Assembly (NCBI RefSeq): GCF_024296925.1
Contig: NZ_CP101125.1
Span: forward strand, 4,094,501 to 4,158,500
Length of the DNA: 64,000 bases
Direction: 5' to 3'
From: Pseudomonas nunensis
GTDB taxonomy: Bacteria; Pseudomonadota; Gammaproteobacteria; Pseudomonadales; Pseudomonadaceae
Shown here: in pieces, positions 7,659 to 16,109 of the stretch
Layout: each line of letters begins with the position of its first letter
Position numbering within the stretch: the first letter of the stretch is position 1
The notes under the pieces: model-generated
Told to the model about the DNA's origin: nothing
The model's database searches: none
The model's input: only the letters and a program-made list of their open reading frames with translations
Program-made: the position numbers and the translations under genes

Positions 7659-7818
7659 TCTCCGCTCAATCAGAACACCCAACACCTCGATGTGATCATG
7701 AGTCGATCCCGGCTTAGGCATCATGCGGAGTTTTACGTGCCTGTGATTTACCCACAACATCCGGCAGCTACCGAGAGGAATTGCCTAATGAACTGAACTA
7801 GCTAAGGAGAACATTCCC

Positions 7819-8679
7819 ATGTCGCACCCGCTCGCCACTAATTCGCCTGCCACCAGTAAGTCCCTCCCCTTTTCCGAACTGCTCTCATCAGCACGATTGG
7901 AAGCATTGAACGCACGCTTCGCCGCTAACGCCGATCAGTGGCTGGCAGACAATGCACCGAAGACCAAAACCAAGCTTCCTCGAAAGCCGAAGAGCACACG
8001 CGGACCAAAGCCCAAGATGATTGAGAATCCCTTTTATGGGTTCATCGGCTGCACAACTTACTGGGGGCGCTATCCAGTGTTTGCAGCAAGCATTATCGAA
8101 GGAGCTGCGCGACTGGACTGGCATGATCGTCCAATCAAAAAGGGTGGGAAATCCATGCCATTGTCTGTACGCAACCTTGCCATGATTCTGGAAAGCCAGC
8201 CCTTCATCACCAACGAAACCGTTGAAGATTTGCTGCAACTAGAAGACAGGCACGCCCGGCGCTATTTCAAAGCGGTTCAGTTGATCATCCCTAGCATGAT
8301 GGAAAGTCGTCCACGATCCCTGATCAATGAGATGGTTGGCATCGAGCCTGAGCCAAAAATTTGTGAGTGGGAGGACGGGGATGATCTGAGCAAGCCAAGT
8401 GCCGAAGAACTGGTCAAGCTGCACCATGACTTACGTACCCTGACCGAGTACAAGACGGCGAAAGAGTACGAAGCAGAGTATCCAATGCATCCTCATGAAT
8501 CATGCGTCATAGCGTTCCCGGCCCGTCAACAGCACTTAAAGAAAGCTGAGGTGATGAGAATGCTGATACAAGGTATGGCGGTTAAGGCTATTGAGCGAGC
8601 CACCGGCGTATCGCCGAAGACGATCAGAAAATGGCGTGATGAGATGCATATTGTACAAGGCGAGTTGAACGCAGCGTGA
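7819..8679 (+). CDS. Island protein with C-terminal helix-turn-helix
   Basis: 286 residues with a ribosome site (AAGGAGA) upstream. A basic, proline-rich linker (about 51-72) separates a short helical N-terminus from a central globular part (about 72-180) that contains several conserved-looking aromatics. The C-terminus (about 238-275) is a clear helix-turn-helix, with KKAEVMRMLIQGMAVKAIER followed by GVSPKTIRKWRDE, similar to transposase/resolvase-type HTH units. It is likely a DNA-binding protein: a regulator, or possibly a replication or processing factor given the folded non-coding DNA immediately downstream. No family name can be supported. Confidence 0.7.
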   Translation: MSHPLATNSPATSKSLPFSELLSSARLEALNARFAANADQWLADNAPKTKTKLPRKPKSTRGPKPKMIENPFYGFIGCTTYWGRYPVFAASIIEGAARLDWHDRPIKKGGKSMPLSVRNLAMILESQPFITNETVEDLLQLEDRHARRYFKAVQLIIPSMMESRPRSLINEMVGIEPEPKICEWEDGDDLSKPSAEELVKLHHDLRTLTEYKTAKEYEAEYPMHPHESCVIAFPARQQHLKKAEVMRMLIQGMAVKAIERATGVSPKTIRKWRDEMHIVQGELNAA

Positions 8680-9302
8680 GCAACGTTACTGGTGGGGGGG
8701 GGGGACTAATTCGGCCGCATGTATAAGAGAGCGAAGCGAACGACTGTTAAAGCGTAAGCTTTGAATAGAATATTCTCCGGTAGTTACCGGAGGCAAAGTG
8801 TTAGTGAGACAAGAAAGAAGAGAGGGGATAAAACCCCTCAAAACAAAAAGCATGATCTTTAAGGAGAATTATCCTGTCGTAACGACAGAGAATATACTCT
8901 GAGTAAACTCAAAAGAAGATCAACAGCGGGTGGACTTCGTTATCCACCTCTTTAAAAGCATTCGCCTATCGGCTCACTTGCGCACACTGATTGTATTGGA
9001 GATTCACGCATCTCTAGAGTTTACTTCTGATTGACAATCAGAACATGTCAGCAATCTCCTGTGTGAAAACACACAAAAACAAGTTTGAACAATCATCAGG
9101 GAAACAGGATGGTTATCAGAACCAGTATCAGGAGTGATAGACAGTCACAACACACCTTAATTTATGCACCAACACGTCTGGGCACCTGATTTTACATCGG
9201 CTCACATTAATTTCTGTTAAGCACGATCGCCACTTTCTCCCTGATTCCATTTCTCACGTTAGCAATTCGATTGAAATCAGGAAGAAACAGCCTCGTTTCA
9301 AG
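8680..9302. other. Highly folded non-coding region, candidate structured RNA or origin-like DNA
   Basis: 623 bp with no credible gene. An 11-G run lies at 8694-8704. From 8749 to 9075 there is a chain of inverted repeats: AAAGC GTAA GCTTT (8749-8762), CTCCGGT/ACCGGAG (8775-8792), GAGGGG/CCCCTC (8822-8839), an outer pair GATCTT/AAGATC (8854-8859, 8916-8921) enclosing CTGTCG TAA CGACAG (8874-8888), GGTGGA/TCCACC followed by TCTTT (8929-8953), an outer pair GGAGATT/AATCTCC (8998-9004, 9053-9059) enclosing the palindrome TTCTGATTG A CAATCAGAA (9025-9043), and TGTGTG AAAA CACACA (9060-9075). Such density suggests selected structure: an RNA, or a replication or transfer origin. Its identity is unknown. 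Confidence 0.55.
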
Positions 9303-9725
9303 TCAATACGAAGATGCACGAATATCTAGCATAGGTTGAAATGAAATTCTAAATGTCTGGCGATCACCGGATTGCACCCACGTCGCTACCTCTCTTCTGA
9401 AGGTGCTGTTACCAGAACAGTTTGCCGCACCTTGTGGGTCTGATCCCACGCCGATCAACCTTCTACCCGGCTTCAGATAGAAGCTCGCTTTTTCGTTGTT
9501 GTCCACTCTCGCAACTAGCTTCCCATCGACGTAGACCCCAAAGAAGCACTGACCGGCTTGGAATGCTCCTTCCCTCACCACCGTGACGGAAGCGTCTTTT
9601 CCCTTGTCTTCTACTTGATAAGCCAACAGTCGGTTACTAGGAGCGGGTACAGCCACACCTCCGGTTGGTGGTGAAGCACAACCGCTCAACATGGTGACAG
9701 CGGCTATGACGAGCAATGTGCGCAT
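9303..9725 (-). CDS. Small outer-membrane-type lipoprotein, DUF2846-like
   Basis: 140 residues. The start at 9725 is preferred over a longer frame because AAAGGA lies at good spacing before it and it begins a classic lipoprotein signal (MRTLLVIAAVTMLSGC, lipobox LSGC, lipidated Cys at 16). The mature part has two Cys and the block GQCFFGVYVDGKLVARVD, then LKPGRRLIGVGSD, resembling DUF2846-type lipoproteins often found on mobile elements. The function of this group is not known. It is on the opposite strand from the adjacent small genes and stands alone. Confidence 0.8.
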   Translation of the reverse strand: MRTLLVIAAVTMLSGCASPPTGGVAVPAPSNRLLAYQVEDKGKDASVTVVREGAFQAGQCFFGVYVDGKLVARVDNNEKASFYLKPGRRLIGVGSDPQGAANCSGNSTFRREVATWVQSGDRQTFRISFQPMLDIRASSY

Positions 9726-9856
9726 ATTAGATTCCTTTCCTGATTGAAGGCATAAAGCTATCACCATGGCAGCTCCAGTGCACAAAGCTTATCTCCGCCC
9801 TATCATTTGACTTGTTTCGAAATTCTCTCCCCACATCACTCAAGGACGACCCCCCC

Positions 9857-10066
9857 ATGACCACCAATAAAGAAACCATTGCCGACGTGCTGGAACTGCT
9901 CACGTTGAATCAGGAAGCCATGAGCGCCTGTATCGAGGAGCTGGCCCTGCATCTGCTGGGGACAGGAGCAACGGAGTTGCACACTAATATTCAAGGCGCG
10001 CTCACCACGCTGGATACAAACGCCCAAGGGATCACCAGTGCAATCAGGATTCTACGTGGTCATTGA
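9857..10066 (+). CDS. Small helical protein of unknown function
   Basis: 69 residues. The ATG at 9857 has AAGGA about 10 bases upstream; a longer frame from a TTG lacks one. It is predicted to be all helical and amphipathic with heptad-like Leu/Ile spacing (ADVLELLTLNQEAMSACIEELALHLL), suggesting a small oligomer. It lies 136 bp before the serine recombinase and reads the same way. Not recognised. Confidence 0.6.
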   Translation: MTTNKETIADVLELLTLNQEAMSACIEELALHLLGTGATELHTNIQGALTTLDTNAQGITSAIRILRGH

Positions 10067-10071
10067 GCCCT

Positions 10072-10190
10072 GTACCGATACGGGTATAGATCAAGCGATA
10101 CCGTTAATCGGCCTGTCTGCCCGTACCGAAAATACCCCTATCTACACCCTAATGAGCACACGTATAATCGGTACATCCAAAACGGTATAG
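10072..10190 (+). promoter_or_regulatory. Cluster of GTACCG/CGGTAT motifs before the serine recombinase, res-like
   Basis: Related half-sites occur at 10072 (GTACCGATAC), 10097 (GATACCG), 10121 (CCGTACCG), 10169 (CGGTAC) and 10183 (CGGTAT). A TATAAT box is at 10163-10168 without a good -35. Small serine recombinases normally act at such multi-site regions next to their own gene and repress themselves from them. Confidence 0.5.
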
Positions 10191-10202
10191 GAGCGGTTTG
10201 AA

Positions 10203-10811
10203 ATGTTCGTACGCGCTTACCTGAGAGCATCCACAGATTCACAGGATGCCAGTCGTGCAAAAGATTCATTGATTCAATTTGCCGCTGACCACGGCCACAA
10301 GGTCGCAGCTTTTTACACAGAGAACGAGTCAGGTGCCAAGTTCGACCGGCCTGTGTTGTTCCGCTTGCTTGATGACAGTCACGAAGGTGACGTGATACTG
10401 GTGGAAGGCATCGACAGGCTGTCTCGACTGACCCCGGACGATTGGGCGAAGTTGAAAGCCATCATTGCAGCCAAGAGGGTGACAGTAGTATCCATGGACC
10501 TCACCACCAGTCACGGTGCATTAAAAGCCAGCGACGGTATGGATGAATTCACAAAGGGTATGATTGCCGCCGTCAATGGTATGTTGCTCGACATGTTGGC
10601 CGTGATTGCTCGCAAGGATTACGAAGACCGTCGCCGTCGTCAGGCTCAAGGGATCAGGACAGGGAAGGAAGCCGGCGTTTACACAGGCCGTCCAGTTGAC
10701 GAGAAACTGCACAAACGCATCAAGGAATGTCTTGCTGCTGGCATGAGCCTACGCAAGACCGCAACGTCTGTGGGTTGTGCGTTGAGTACAGTGCAACGAG
10801 TCGCCAAGTAA
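10203..10811 (+). CDS. Small serine recombinase (resolvase/invertase family)
   Basis: 202 residues. The N-terminal catalytic domain (about 1-140) carries the nucleophile Ser10 in LRASTDSQ and the conserved block GDVILVEGIDRLSRL. A long helix leads to a C-terminal Hin-type helix-turn-helix (about 160-200: LHKRIKECLAAGMSLRKTAT, then SVGCALSTVQRVAK). It should cut and rejoin DNA at paired sites through a 5' phosphoserine bond. Role on the island: dimer resolution, inversion or a second mobility function. A ribosome site (AGGAG) precedes the ATG and the clustered GTACCG motifs upstream could be its sites. No invertible segment was seen next to it. Confidence 0.9.
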   Translation: MFVRAYLRASTDSQDASRAKDSLIQFAADHGHKVAAFYTENESGAKFDRPVLFRLLDDSHEGDVILVEGIDRLSRLTPDDWAKLKAIIAAKRVTVVSMDLTTSHGALKASDGMDEFTKGMIAAVNGMLLDMLAVIARKDYEDRRRRQAQGIRTGKEAGVYTGRPVDEKLHKRIKECLAAGMSLRKTATSVGCALSTVQRVAK

Positions 10812-11223
10812 CGCAGTTTCAGACAGTCCGTGAGCCCGCCTTGAGTGGGCTCTGTCATATCTGATGCAATGAATCAGGTGAGTTGCACACGCGATCCTGT
10901 GAAGGCTCACAGCCACTCACCCGACCCCACATTCACTCACGGATTCCTATATTGCTGAACGGGGGGATCAACCAGAGCTGGTCCCGGTTAAACACTGGCG
11001 ACCTATATCCGACATTCCCTACGGATTTCAACACCGTGAGCATTCGGGTTCGACTTGAAGTCGAGACTCAAAAATCATGGGGTTGGACTTTACTCAAGGT
11101 CATCCGGTCCAACCAGCTGCGCCCGTCAAATGCACAAGATGAATATCTGACGGGGCTACAGTCCATCGCAAAGTTCTAATTGAATTTAACCCAAAAGCTA
11201 CGAAAAAATATTGACCGCCGTTA
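10812..11223. other. Island intergenic region with hairpin terminator
   Basis: A convergent gap between the recombinase and the KAP-like gene. GAGCCC-N9-GGGCTC (10832-10852) probably ends the recombinase transcript, though its T tract is poor. A 98-codon frame at 10883-11179 has only a TTG start and no ribosome site; it could be a gene remnant but is not supported as a gene. Confidence 0.5.
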
Positions 11224-12981
11224 TTATGACTCGTCAACCTGCCGTACGAGATTAATCTTATGATCGTACATTGGCTGGTAATCCATAAACTTGTTCATTC
11301 TCAACGCCATCAATGGCGATTCATCATGCATACGTTTCAGTGCCTCAAATACTTTTAGGAACACAACTGCATAGTGGCTTTGAATATCAGCAAGCTCAGT
11401 TCGGGAGCCTAGATCGACTAACGATTGTGCATAGCTCTTAAACTTTGGCGAACCTAACAACTTAAAGTAAGTATAAAACTGGTCGGCAGTGAACGCACTT
11501 AATGACTCGAGAGCTTCGCCCGAGAATTGCTTTCCAAGATAGTTATCAACGAGTTCATCGATACTCCAAGCTTTTCTTACATCGCCAAAATACTGTTCAA
11601 GCTTCTCAGCTATATACGGATTTTTAGGCAGTCTGTACATTTCATTTCGATTAGTAAGAGAGCGGCTTTCGAAAAGAACCTTAAAATATTCGTCAACAAT
11701 TGACCTGCCACGCTCTTCTAAACCAGCAGCAGTGAAGATTTCAAGAACACCATCAATCTCATAAGGATTTGCGGCACCACCTGATTCAATTACGGCTTTT
11801 TCGAACAGGTCCAATAGGTCTGCATCAGTAATCGACATATCATTATGAAATACGAACCAAGCGTCAGTGAATATTTTACGTCTCTTGCTTTTTTCGCTAA
11901 CGGCAGTAATTGAGTCAATAAGTGGTACTAAAGAATTAGAATCGGCATAACCATTCTTGACTAGCTTTATGATCTCCATCGTGAAGTTGTCGGCTTCATC
12001 ATACCCGTACTCGCGAAAAAAATTAACCTTTGCAATTTTTTTGTCTTCAATCGCTTTCTGCTCGACAGTCAGTTCTTTTTTGTCCGGCGGAAACAGAGAC
12101 AGTCCGCCCTTATACTTTTCCAAATCTTCAATACTAACGACTTTTTCAGCACCTGAATATTTTGCATAGATTGCTAGCGGAATAAGTTTCGTTGATTCAT
12201 CAAGAATTTCATCAAATTTGCCATCTACAAACGGCTTTATCAAGTTGGCGAAATATCTAACTTTACGCAACAATCTAATGTTGTTCATTTCTAGCTTCTT
12301 AACGTTCTCTACAATTTTCTTTTCGTACAGGTCAGTGGTGCTGAAAACTACGCTCGCAGCTTCATCCAAGGTCGGTGCATATCTGACCTCGTAGTCGAAT
12401 ACTTTTTCACTGAACGTGAAGAATTCATCGTCTTTCTGCAATGATCCTTCATTTAAAATCAGGATGACTGAACAATCTTTTGACTCGATTAGATTAGAGA
12501 TTAGACCAAGGACATCCCGAGCCGACAAGGCAATGCCACGGCGTTCAAAATCATCAATACAGATTATGGTATCTTTAACCATTGCATATTGAATCGAATC
12601 AATTACCCCTCCAAAACTCCCAACGAATGGAATTTTAGCTTCTTTTCCATAGCCGAACATTTTTCGCAACCCGGTAGTTGCATCACTGAATTCAAGTTTT
12701 TTTAAGTTTTCAAAAACAGATTCCTTTGTGGTCACGCTTCCCGCCTTTTCGGTAGGAACGGAGTTTTCAAAAATAGAACGCTTTAGGTCAGGTAAAGAAT
12801 TCAGACCAAACAATGAGACGTAGGAATATGTCTTACGATCAAATGATCCACGGTGTTTTTTGATAACCTTATTCCAGAGATGGGTTTTTCCAGTGCCCCA
12901 CTCCCCTTTAAGAACTATTGCAGAACCTGTTTTGTGAACAGCGAAATCAGTAAGAGCCTTTTCAACTTGAACAATAGACAT
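11224..12981 (-). CDS. KAP-like P-loop NTPase, probable conflict/defence protein
   Basis: 585 residues. Walker A is GEWGTGKT (26-33), close to the N-terminus and in the GxWGxGKT form typical of KAP and related STAND-like NTPases. Walker B is TIICIDDFERR (138-148, acidic pair 143-144). The segment around VILILNEGSL fits the sensor strand of this class. The C-terminal two thirds are helical with no recognised effector domain, and no membrane segments are seen, unlike many classic KAP proteins. A good ribosome site (GAGG) precedes the ATG. It lies 173 bp downstream of the ABC-3C genes on the same strand and is strongly AT-rich. An anti-phage role is inferred from class and context, not shown. 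Confidence 0.7.
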   Translation of the reverse strand: MSIVQVEKALTDFAVHKTGSAIVLKGEWGTGKTHLWNKVIKKHRGSFDRKTYSYVSLFGLNSLPDLKRSIFENSVPTEKAGSVTTKESVFENLKKLEFSDATTGLRKMFGYGKEAKIPFVGSFGGVIDSIQYAMVKDTIICIDDFERRGIALSARDVLGLISNLIESKDCSVILILNEGSLQKDDEFFTFSEKVFDYEVRYAPTLDEAASVVFSTTDLYEKKIVENVKKLEMNNIRLLRKVRYFANLIKPFVDGKFDEILDESTKLIPLAIYAKYSGAEKVVSIEDLEKYKGGLSLFPPDKKELTVEQKAIEDKKIAKVNFFREYGYDEADNFTMEIIKLVKNGYADSNSLVPLIDSITAVSEKSKRRKIFTDAWFVFHNDMSITDADLLDLFEKAVIESGGAANPYEIDGVLEIFTAAGLEERGRSIVDEYFKVLFESRSLTNRNEMYRLPKNPYIAEKLEQYFGDVRKAWSIDELVDNYLGKQFSGEALESLSAFTADQFYTYFKLLGSPKFKSYAQSLVDLGSRTELADIQSHYAVVFLKVFEALKRMHDESPLMALRMNKFMDYQPMYDHKINLVRQVDES

Positions 12982-13154
12982 TTAGAGCCTCAGTACGAAT
13001 CAAATTTAGGCGTCAGGCCAACATTCATTGTTGTCTTCACCGATGTCGCCACGCGATTGAACAGATAAATTCAACTAAGATTCAGGCATATGGAGAAAAA
13101 AGCATACCTGAACATACAGGAATAAAATTGTGCATTGCAATATTGATAACATAG

Positions 13155-14942
13155 TCACCAAGTTGGGATATTGAATAGCCTTCCAGAAGGACCATCATCA
13201 TGAAGAACCCTTACAACTTCATTATCTGAAAATTTGAATCCCGCTGGCAAGTCTGACTCTATGACAGTCAAAAAATACTGAAACCCATGAATATTTGACG
13301 CAGTTCTGGCGAACTCAATGAATTCTAGCTTCTTTCGATCATCCAATGTCTCCAGTCCCCCATCATGATAAATAAATCTAATAAATTTCTCATGAGAGTA
13401 CGCAGAAACGACAGCCAAATCGAAACCTATGCACAGCATTTTTTTATAGCTATGACCATCACACTCCCCCGTTATGGTTCCATCAGCGCCTATTATTCCA
13501 GCAAAGTAATCTAGATTGCCCTCACCATTTTGCTCAGTAGTTATAATCCCACTTTTATCTAATACATCCGATACAAAACTTATAAAGTAATCTTTTATCG
13601 CCTTATAAATACCATGAGGCGCGCTTACTACAGAATCACGATTCTCACGTATCAAATCAACTATATTAGTTTTTGTCCTCGCGAGATCACGATACGCATC
13701 CTCCATACCCTTTAATTCAATAGTTGCTAGCAATCTCTTTTCAATATCAGAAATCAACAGCTTAACTTCTGAAAGATTATTAGACACCTCTTTATACTTC
13801 GAAAAAACACCATGCGAATTCAGGTATGAAAGTTTTTTAGATTTTTCGGCATGCAAATGTATCGCCTTACCGTTTATCTCATGTATGCTATCTTCGAGTT
13901 CTTTAACTTGCTGCTCAATAAATTCTCGCCGCTCGTAGGTAATCCTTCTATTAAACTCGACCAACTCGTCATATGAGCGTTTGATCTGATCACCAAAAAC
14001 AACTCCTGCCTCTTTGAACAACTGTGCAACTGAATCAACATCTAGTTTTCCATCGCCAAGATGGTACGTTTTCTGAAGCTTTCTTAGCCTCGCTGACAGA
14101 TAGTATTTAGCCTTATTAAGCTCCTCTAACTCACCATCTATTTCGCCGGCCACTTGTTCAATATAAATACTATCTGTGCTGTTGAAATTCAGATTATCCA
14201 GTTGCCAACTCAACTTTTCAGCCAAGTTTTTCTGTGCTGTTAGGTGACCATTCAACACCTCCTCCTGATCGCCCTGAGCCGCTCCGATAGTTTGTTTTAC
14301 TTCATCTATTTTATCAGAAAGCGAATCTAACTCGCTTTTTAGCTCATAGTTCTTTATCAATGGTTCAGGATTAAATCCAAGCATGTGACCCAGATATGGT
14401 TTCCAACTGATATGTCGCCCGCGAAACTGATCTAATTTGAATATTTCTGAATAGTCTTCCTGAGAGCGCAAACAGTACGCAATAGCATCGCGATAATCCC
14501 AAACCTTCAATGCGCTTAAGTCAAGGTAAGCATCAAGTATAACTTTCGCTTTGCTTATTGGAATCTCAAAGTGGTCCCACTGCGACTTATGAAGCCCGTG
14601 AAAATTTTGCATACGCTCTGAATGGCGTTTCAGTGAAATTTTGGAGTTATTTGACACGGCTCGTTTGATCGTAACAAACCCGCCAGTTTTCAACGAGACT
14701 TCCAAGTAAAATTCGAAGCTTTCGAATACTTCAAGGAATTTGAATAGAAAAAACTCCTTACTCCTACCTTTAAGCAAACAAAAATCTATCAACTCTGCGA
14801 GCTTGGATTTCCCAAGATTATGTGCGTCTTTGTTTAGATCGGTAGGATTATGAATTTGCCCAACAATTACATTAAATCCACTATTGAAATCTATGGGCAA
14901 AAACTTATCATCAACATTTGAGTATATTCTAGATAGTTTCAT
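13155..14942 (-). CDS. ABC-3C system ABC ATPase (DUF2326-type)
   Basis: 595 residues. This is an SMC/RecF-like ABC ATPase with a long coiled-coil insertion (about 205-440). Walker A is in HNLGKSKL (41-48). The C-terminal ATPase lobe (about 450-595) carries a degenerate signature around HSYKKMLCIGFDLA and a Walker B-like strand FIYHDGG (523-529) in which His-Asp takes the place of the usual Asp-Glu, matching what is known of DUF2326 proteins. It overlaps the middle-component gene by 4 bp (ATGA). In the ABC-3C model it senses or remodels nucleic acid or invader structures and licenses the linked effector. The biochemical activity of this protein is unknown. Confidence 0.85.
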   Translation of the reverse strand: MKLSRIYSNVDDKFLPIDFNSGFNVIVGQIHNPTDLNKDAHNLGKSKLAELIDFCLLKGRSKEFFLFKFLEVFESFEFYLEVSLKTGGFVTIKRAVSNNSKISLKRHSERMQNFHGLHKSQWDHFEIPISKAKVILDAYLDLSALKVWDYRDAIAYCLRSQEDYSEIFKLDQFRGRHISWKPYLGHMLGFNPEPLIKNYELKSELDSLSDKIDEVKQTIGAAQGDQEEVLNGHLTAQKNLAEKLSWQLDNLNFNSTDSIYIEQVAGEIDGELEELNKAKYYLSARLRKLQKTYHLGDGKLDVDSVAQLFKEAGVVFGDQIKRSYDELVEFNRRITYERREFIEQQVKELEDSIHEINGKAIHLHAEKSKKLSYLNSHGVFSKYKEVSNNLSEVKLLISDIEKRLLATIELKGMEDAYRDLARTKTNIVDLIRENRDSVVSAPHGIYKAIKDYFISFVSDVLDKSGIITTEQNGEGNLDYFAGIIGADGTITGECDGHSYKKMLCIGFDLAVVSAYSHEKFIRFIYHDGGLETLDDRKKLEFIEFARTASNIHGFQYFLTVIESDLPAGFKFSDNEVVRVLHDDGPSGRLFNIPTW

Positions 14943-15178
14943 TTACCGATATACTCTAAAGTATCGTTTTTGATATGGTACTGAAGCAACCCAAGTAAAA
15001 AAAGCAGCTCCAAAGAAGACGTAAACAGATAAATTGCACGTTTATCGTAACTTGAAAGCTTTGAAAGCAAATCGGAGTAATTATGTACGCGATCCTTGCG
15101 CATAATCGACAGCAGAAATGAAGACACTGAAATTATGGTCAAATCCGGATGCGCGTTTTTATTCGGCAACAGCAACAT
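14939..15178 (-). CDS. ABC-3C system middle component (MC)
   Basis: 79 residues from the ATG at 15178, which has GGGGAAG upstream; a TTG four codons earlier is less likely. The layout is that of ABC-3C middle components: a conserved start (LLPNKNAHPDLTIISVSSFL), a helical Leu-rich centre with YSDLLSKL, and a closing winged-helix-like strand pair around LELLFLLGLLQYH. It overlaps the effector gene by 20 bp upstream and the ATPase gene by 4 bp downstream, so the three are one translationally coupled operon. It probably bridges the ATPase and the effector. Confidence 0.8.
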   Translation of the reverse strand: MLLLPNKNAHPDLTIISVSSFLLSIMRKDRVHNYSDLLSKLSSYDKRAIYLFTSSLELLFLLGLLQYHIKNDTLEYIGK

Positions 15179-16109
15179 CTTCTTCCCCAATATCGCAATG
15201 ATAATACATATAGTAGATCATTAATCTTGTTAGAGACTTACTGACTCGTAAGTCGCTATCTCTTTCAATCAGCAACTCAATAACTTTCTCAAGAACCTGA
15301 TCGAAGTCATGATTTTCCTTTCTGTATATCGCAATTTTCGCGCTCAACTCTTCCGCACTTTCCATATACAGCATCTGCAAACTGCCATTTTCTGGCATAG
15401 ACAAAAAATCCTGTATTTGGAACATTTCACTGATGCGTTTCTTTATCGTTTCGCCGTAGCTTCTGTTCAACCCGTTTATTATGTTTTTTCTATCAAAGCC
15501 TACTCTCACAATTCTTTTTGTTAAATCAACCGTTGAGATAGATGCTAAATTTTTCTTCAAGGCAACGATAATCAGCGCTAGCTCATCCGGCTCAATATTC
15601 AAAGGCATATCAAATGGGTTTAGCCCAACATCCCCCGGAATGTGGCTATATTTTTTTAAAAGACTCTCCAACTGCTCCAGTCCGATCAACCCAATATTAG
15701 ACTCATGAAGTCCCGTATGGCTTGATAAATGACTTTTTATAGAAGCACTTGCCGCTGCTGGTAATTTCCTGTTAGAAAACAGCATATAGTTTGAAAGACG
15801 CTCATCTTTTATTAGGCGCAATATTTTAGGTATTTCACCGTTAACTTCCGATGATGCATTATCAAAAAAATCCCCATCCGAGAATTTTTTATTATAGGCC
15901 GTAGTGTGTTTCGCTTGAATTACTGTAACACCACGCCAAGGTTCAGACTGACTAGGATAAGAATTTGCAACTCCTTCGAATCGCGAATCTTTACCACCAT
16001 CTTTCCCTTCCGAAAAAGTTTCGGTACCAATGCCCAGCAACTCAAAGCATATATGAATAACTAGCGACTCAAACTGATTTGGAGATAAATGACTGTACTG
16101 AAACCTCAC
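15159..16109 (-). CDS. ABC-3C effector: restriction-endonuclease-like domain plus C-terminal (CTD) domain
   Basis: 316 residues. The N-terminal part (about 1-150) has the Mrr-like PD-(D/E)xK pattern: Glu14 in the first helix (NQFESLV), Asp41 in GGKDSRF and the QxK pair at 65-67 (VIQAKH). The C-terminal part (about 165-316) is helical and fits the ABC-3C CTD that docks on the other components. A GTG start is supported by AAGGAG seven bases upstream. As first gene of the operon it would cut DNA when the ATPase is triggered. The endonuclease call comes from motifs; which nucleic acid it cuts is unknown. Confidence 0.83.
   Translation of the reverse strand: MRFQYSHLSPNQFESLVIHICFELLGIGTETFSEGKDGGKDSRFEGVANSYPSQSEPWRGVTVIQAKHTTAYNKKFSDGDFFDNASSEVNGEIPKILRLIKDERLSNYMLFSNRKLPAAASASIKSHLSSHTGLHESNIGLIGLEQLESLLKKYSHIPGDVGLNPFDMPLNIEPDELALIIVALKKNLASISTVDLTKRIVRVGFDRKNIINGLNRSYGETIKKRISEMFQIQDFLSMPENGSLQMLYMESAEELSAKIAIYRKENHDFDQVLEKVIELLIERDSDLRVSKSLTRLMIYYMYYHCDIGEEDVAVAE

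Larger units (their letters stand above)
7403..7818. other. Island intergenic region with terminator, operator-like repeat and promoter
   Basis: The 416-bp gap closes one transcription unit (terminator at 7490) and opens another (promoter at 7630). GACAA-N6-TTGTC (7605-7620) sits just upstream of the -35 box and could bind a repressor. A 108-codon open frame here has no ribosome site and an unlikely composition, so it is not called. Confidence 0.55.

Noticed and set aside
7470..7796. 108-codon frame in the gap before the HTH gene
   Set aside because: It overlaps the terminator at 7490 and the promoter at 7630, has no ribosome site, and an unlikely composition.
10883..11179. 98-codon frame between the recombinase and the KAP-like gene
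   Set aside because: Only a TTG start, a stop a few codons upstream, no ribosome site and no recognisable domain. It may be a remnant, but the sequence does not support a gene.
14939..16109. Frameshift between the effector and middle-component genes
   Set aside because: The 20-bp overlap is the usual compact organisation; each product ends or begins at its expected domain boundary, so no frameshift is needed.
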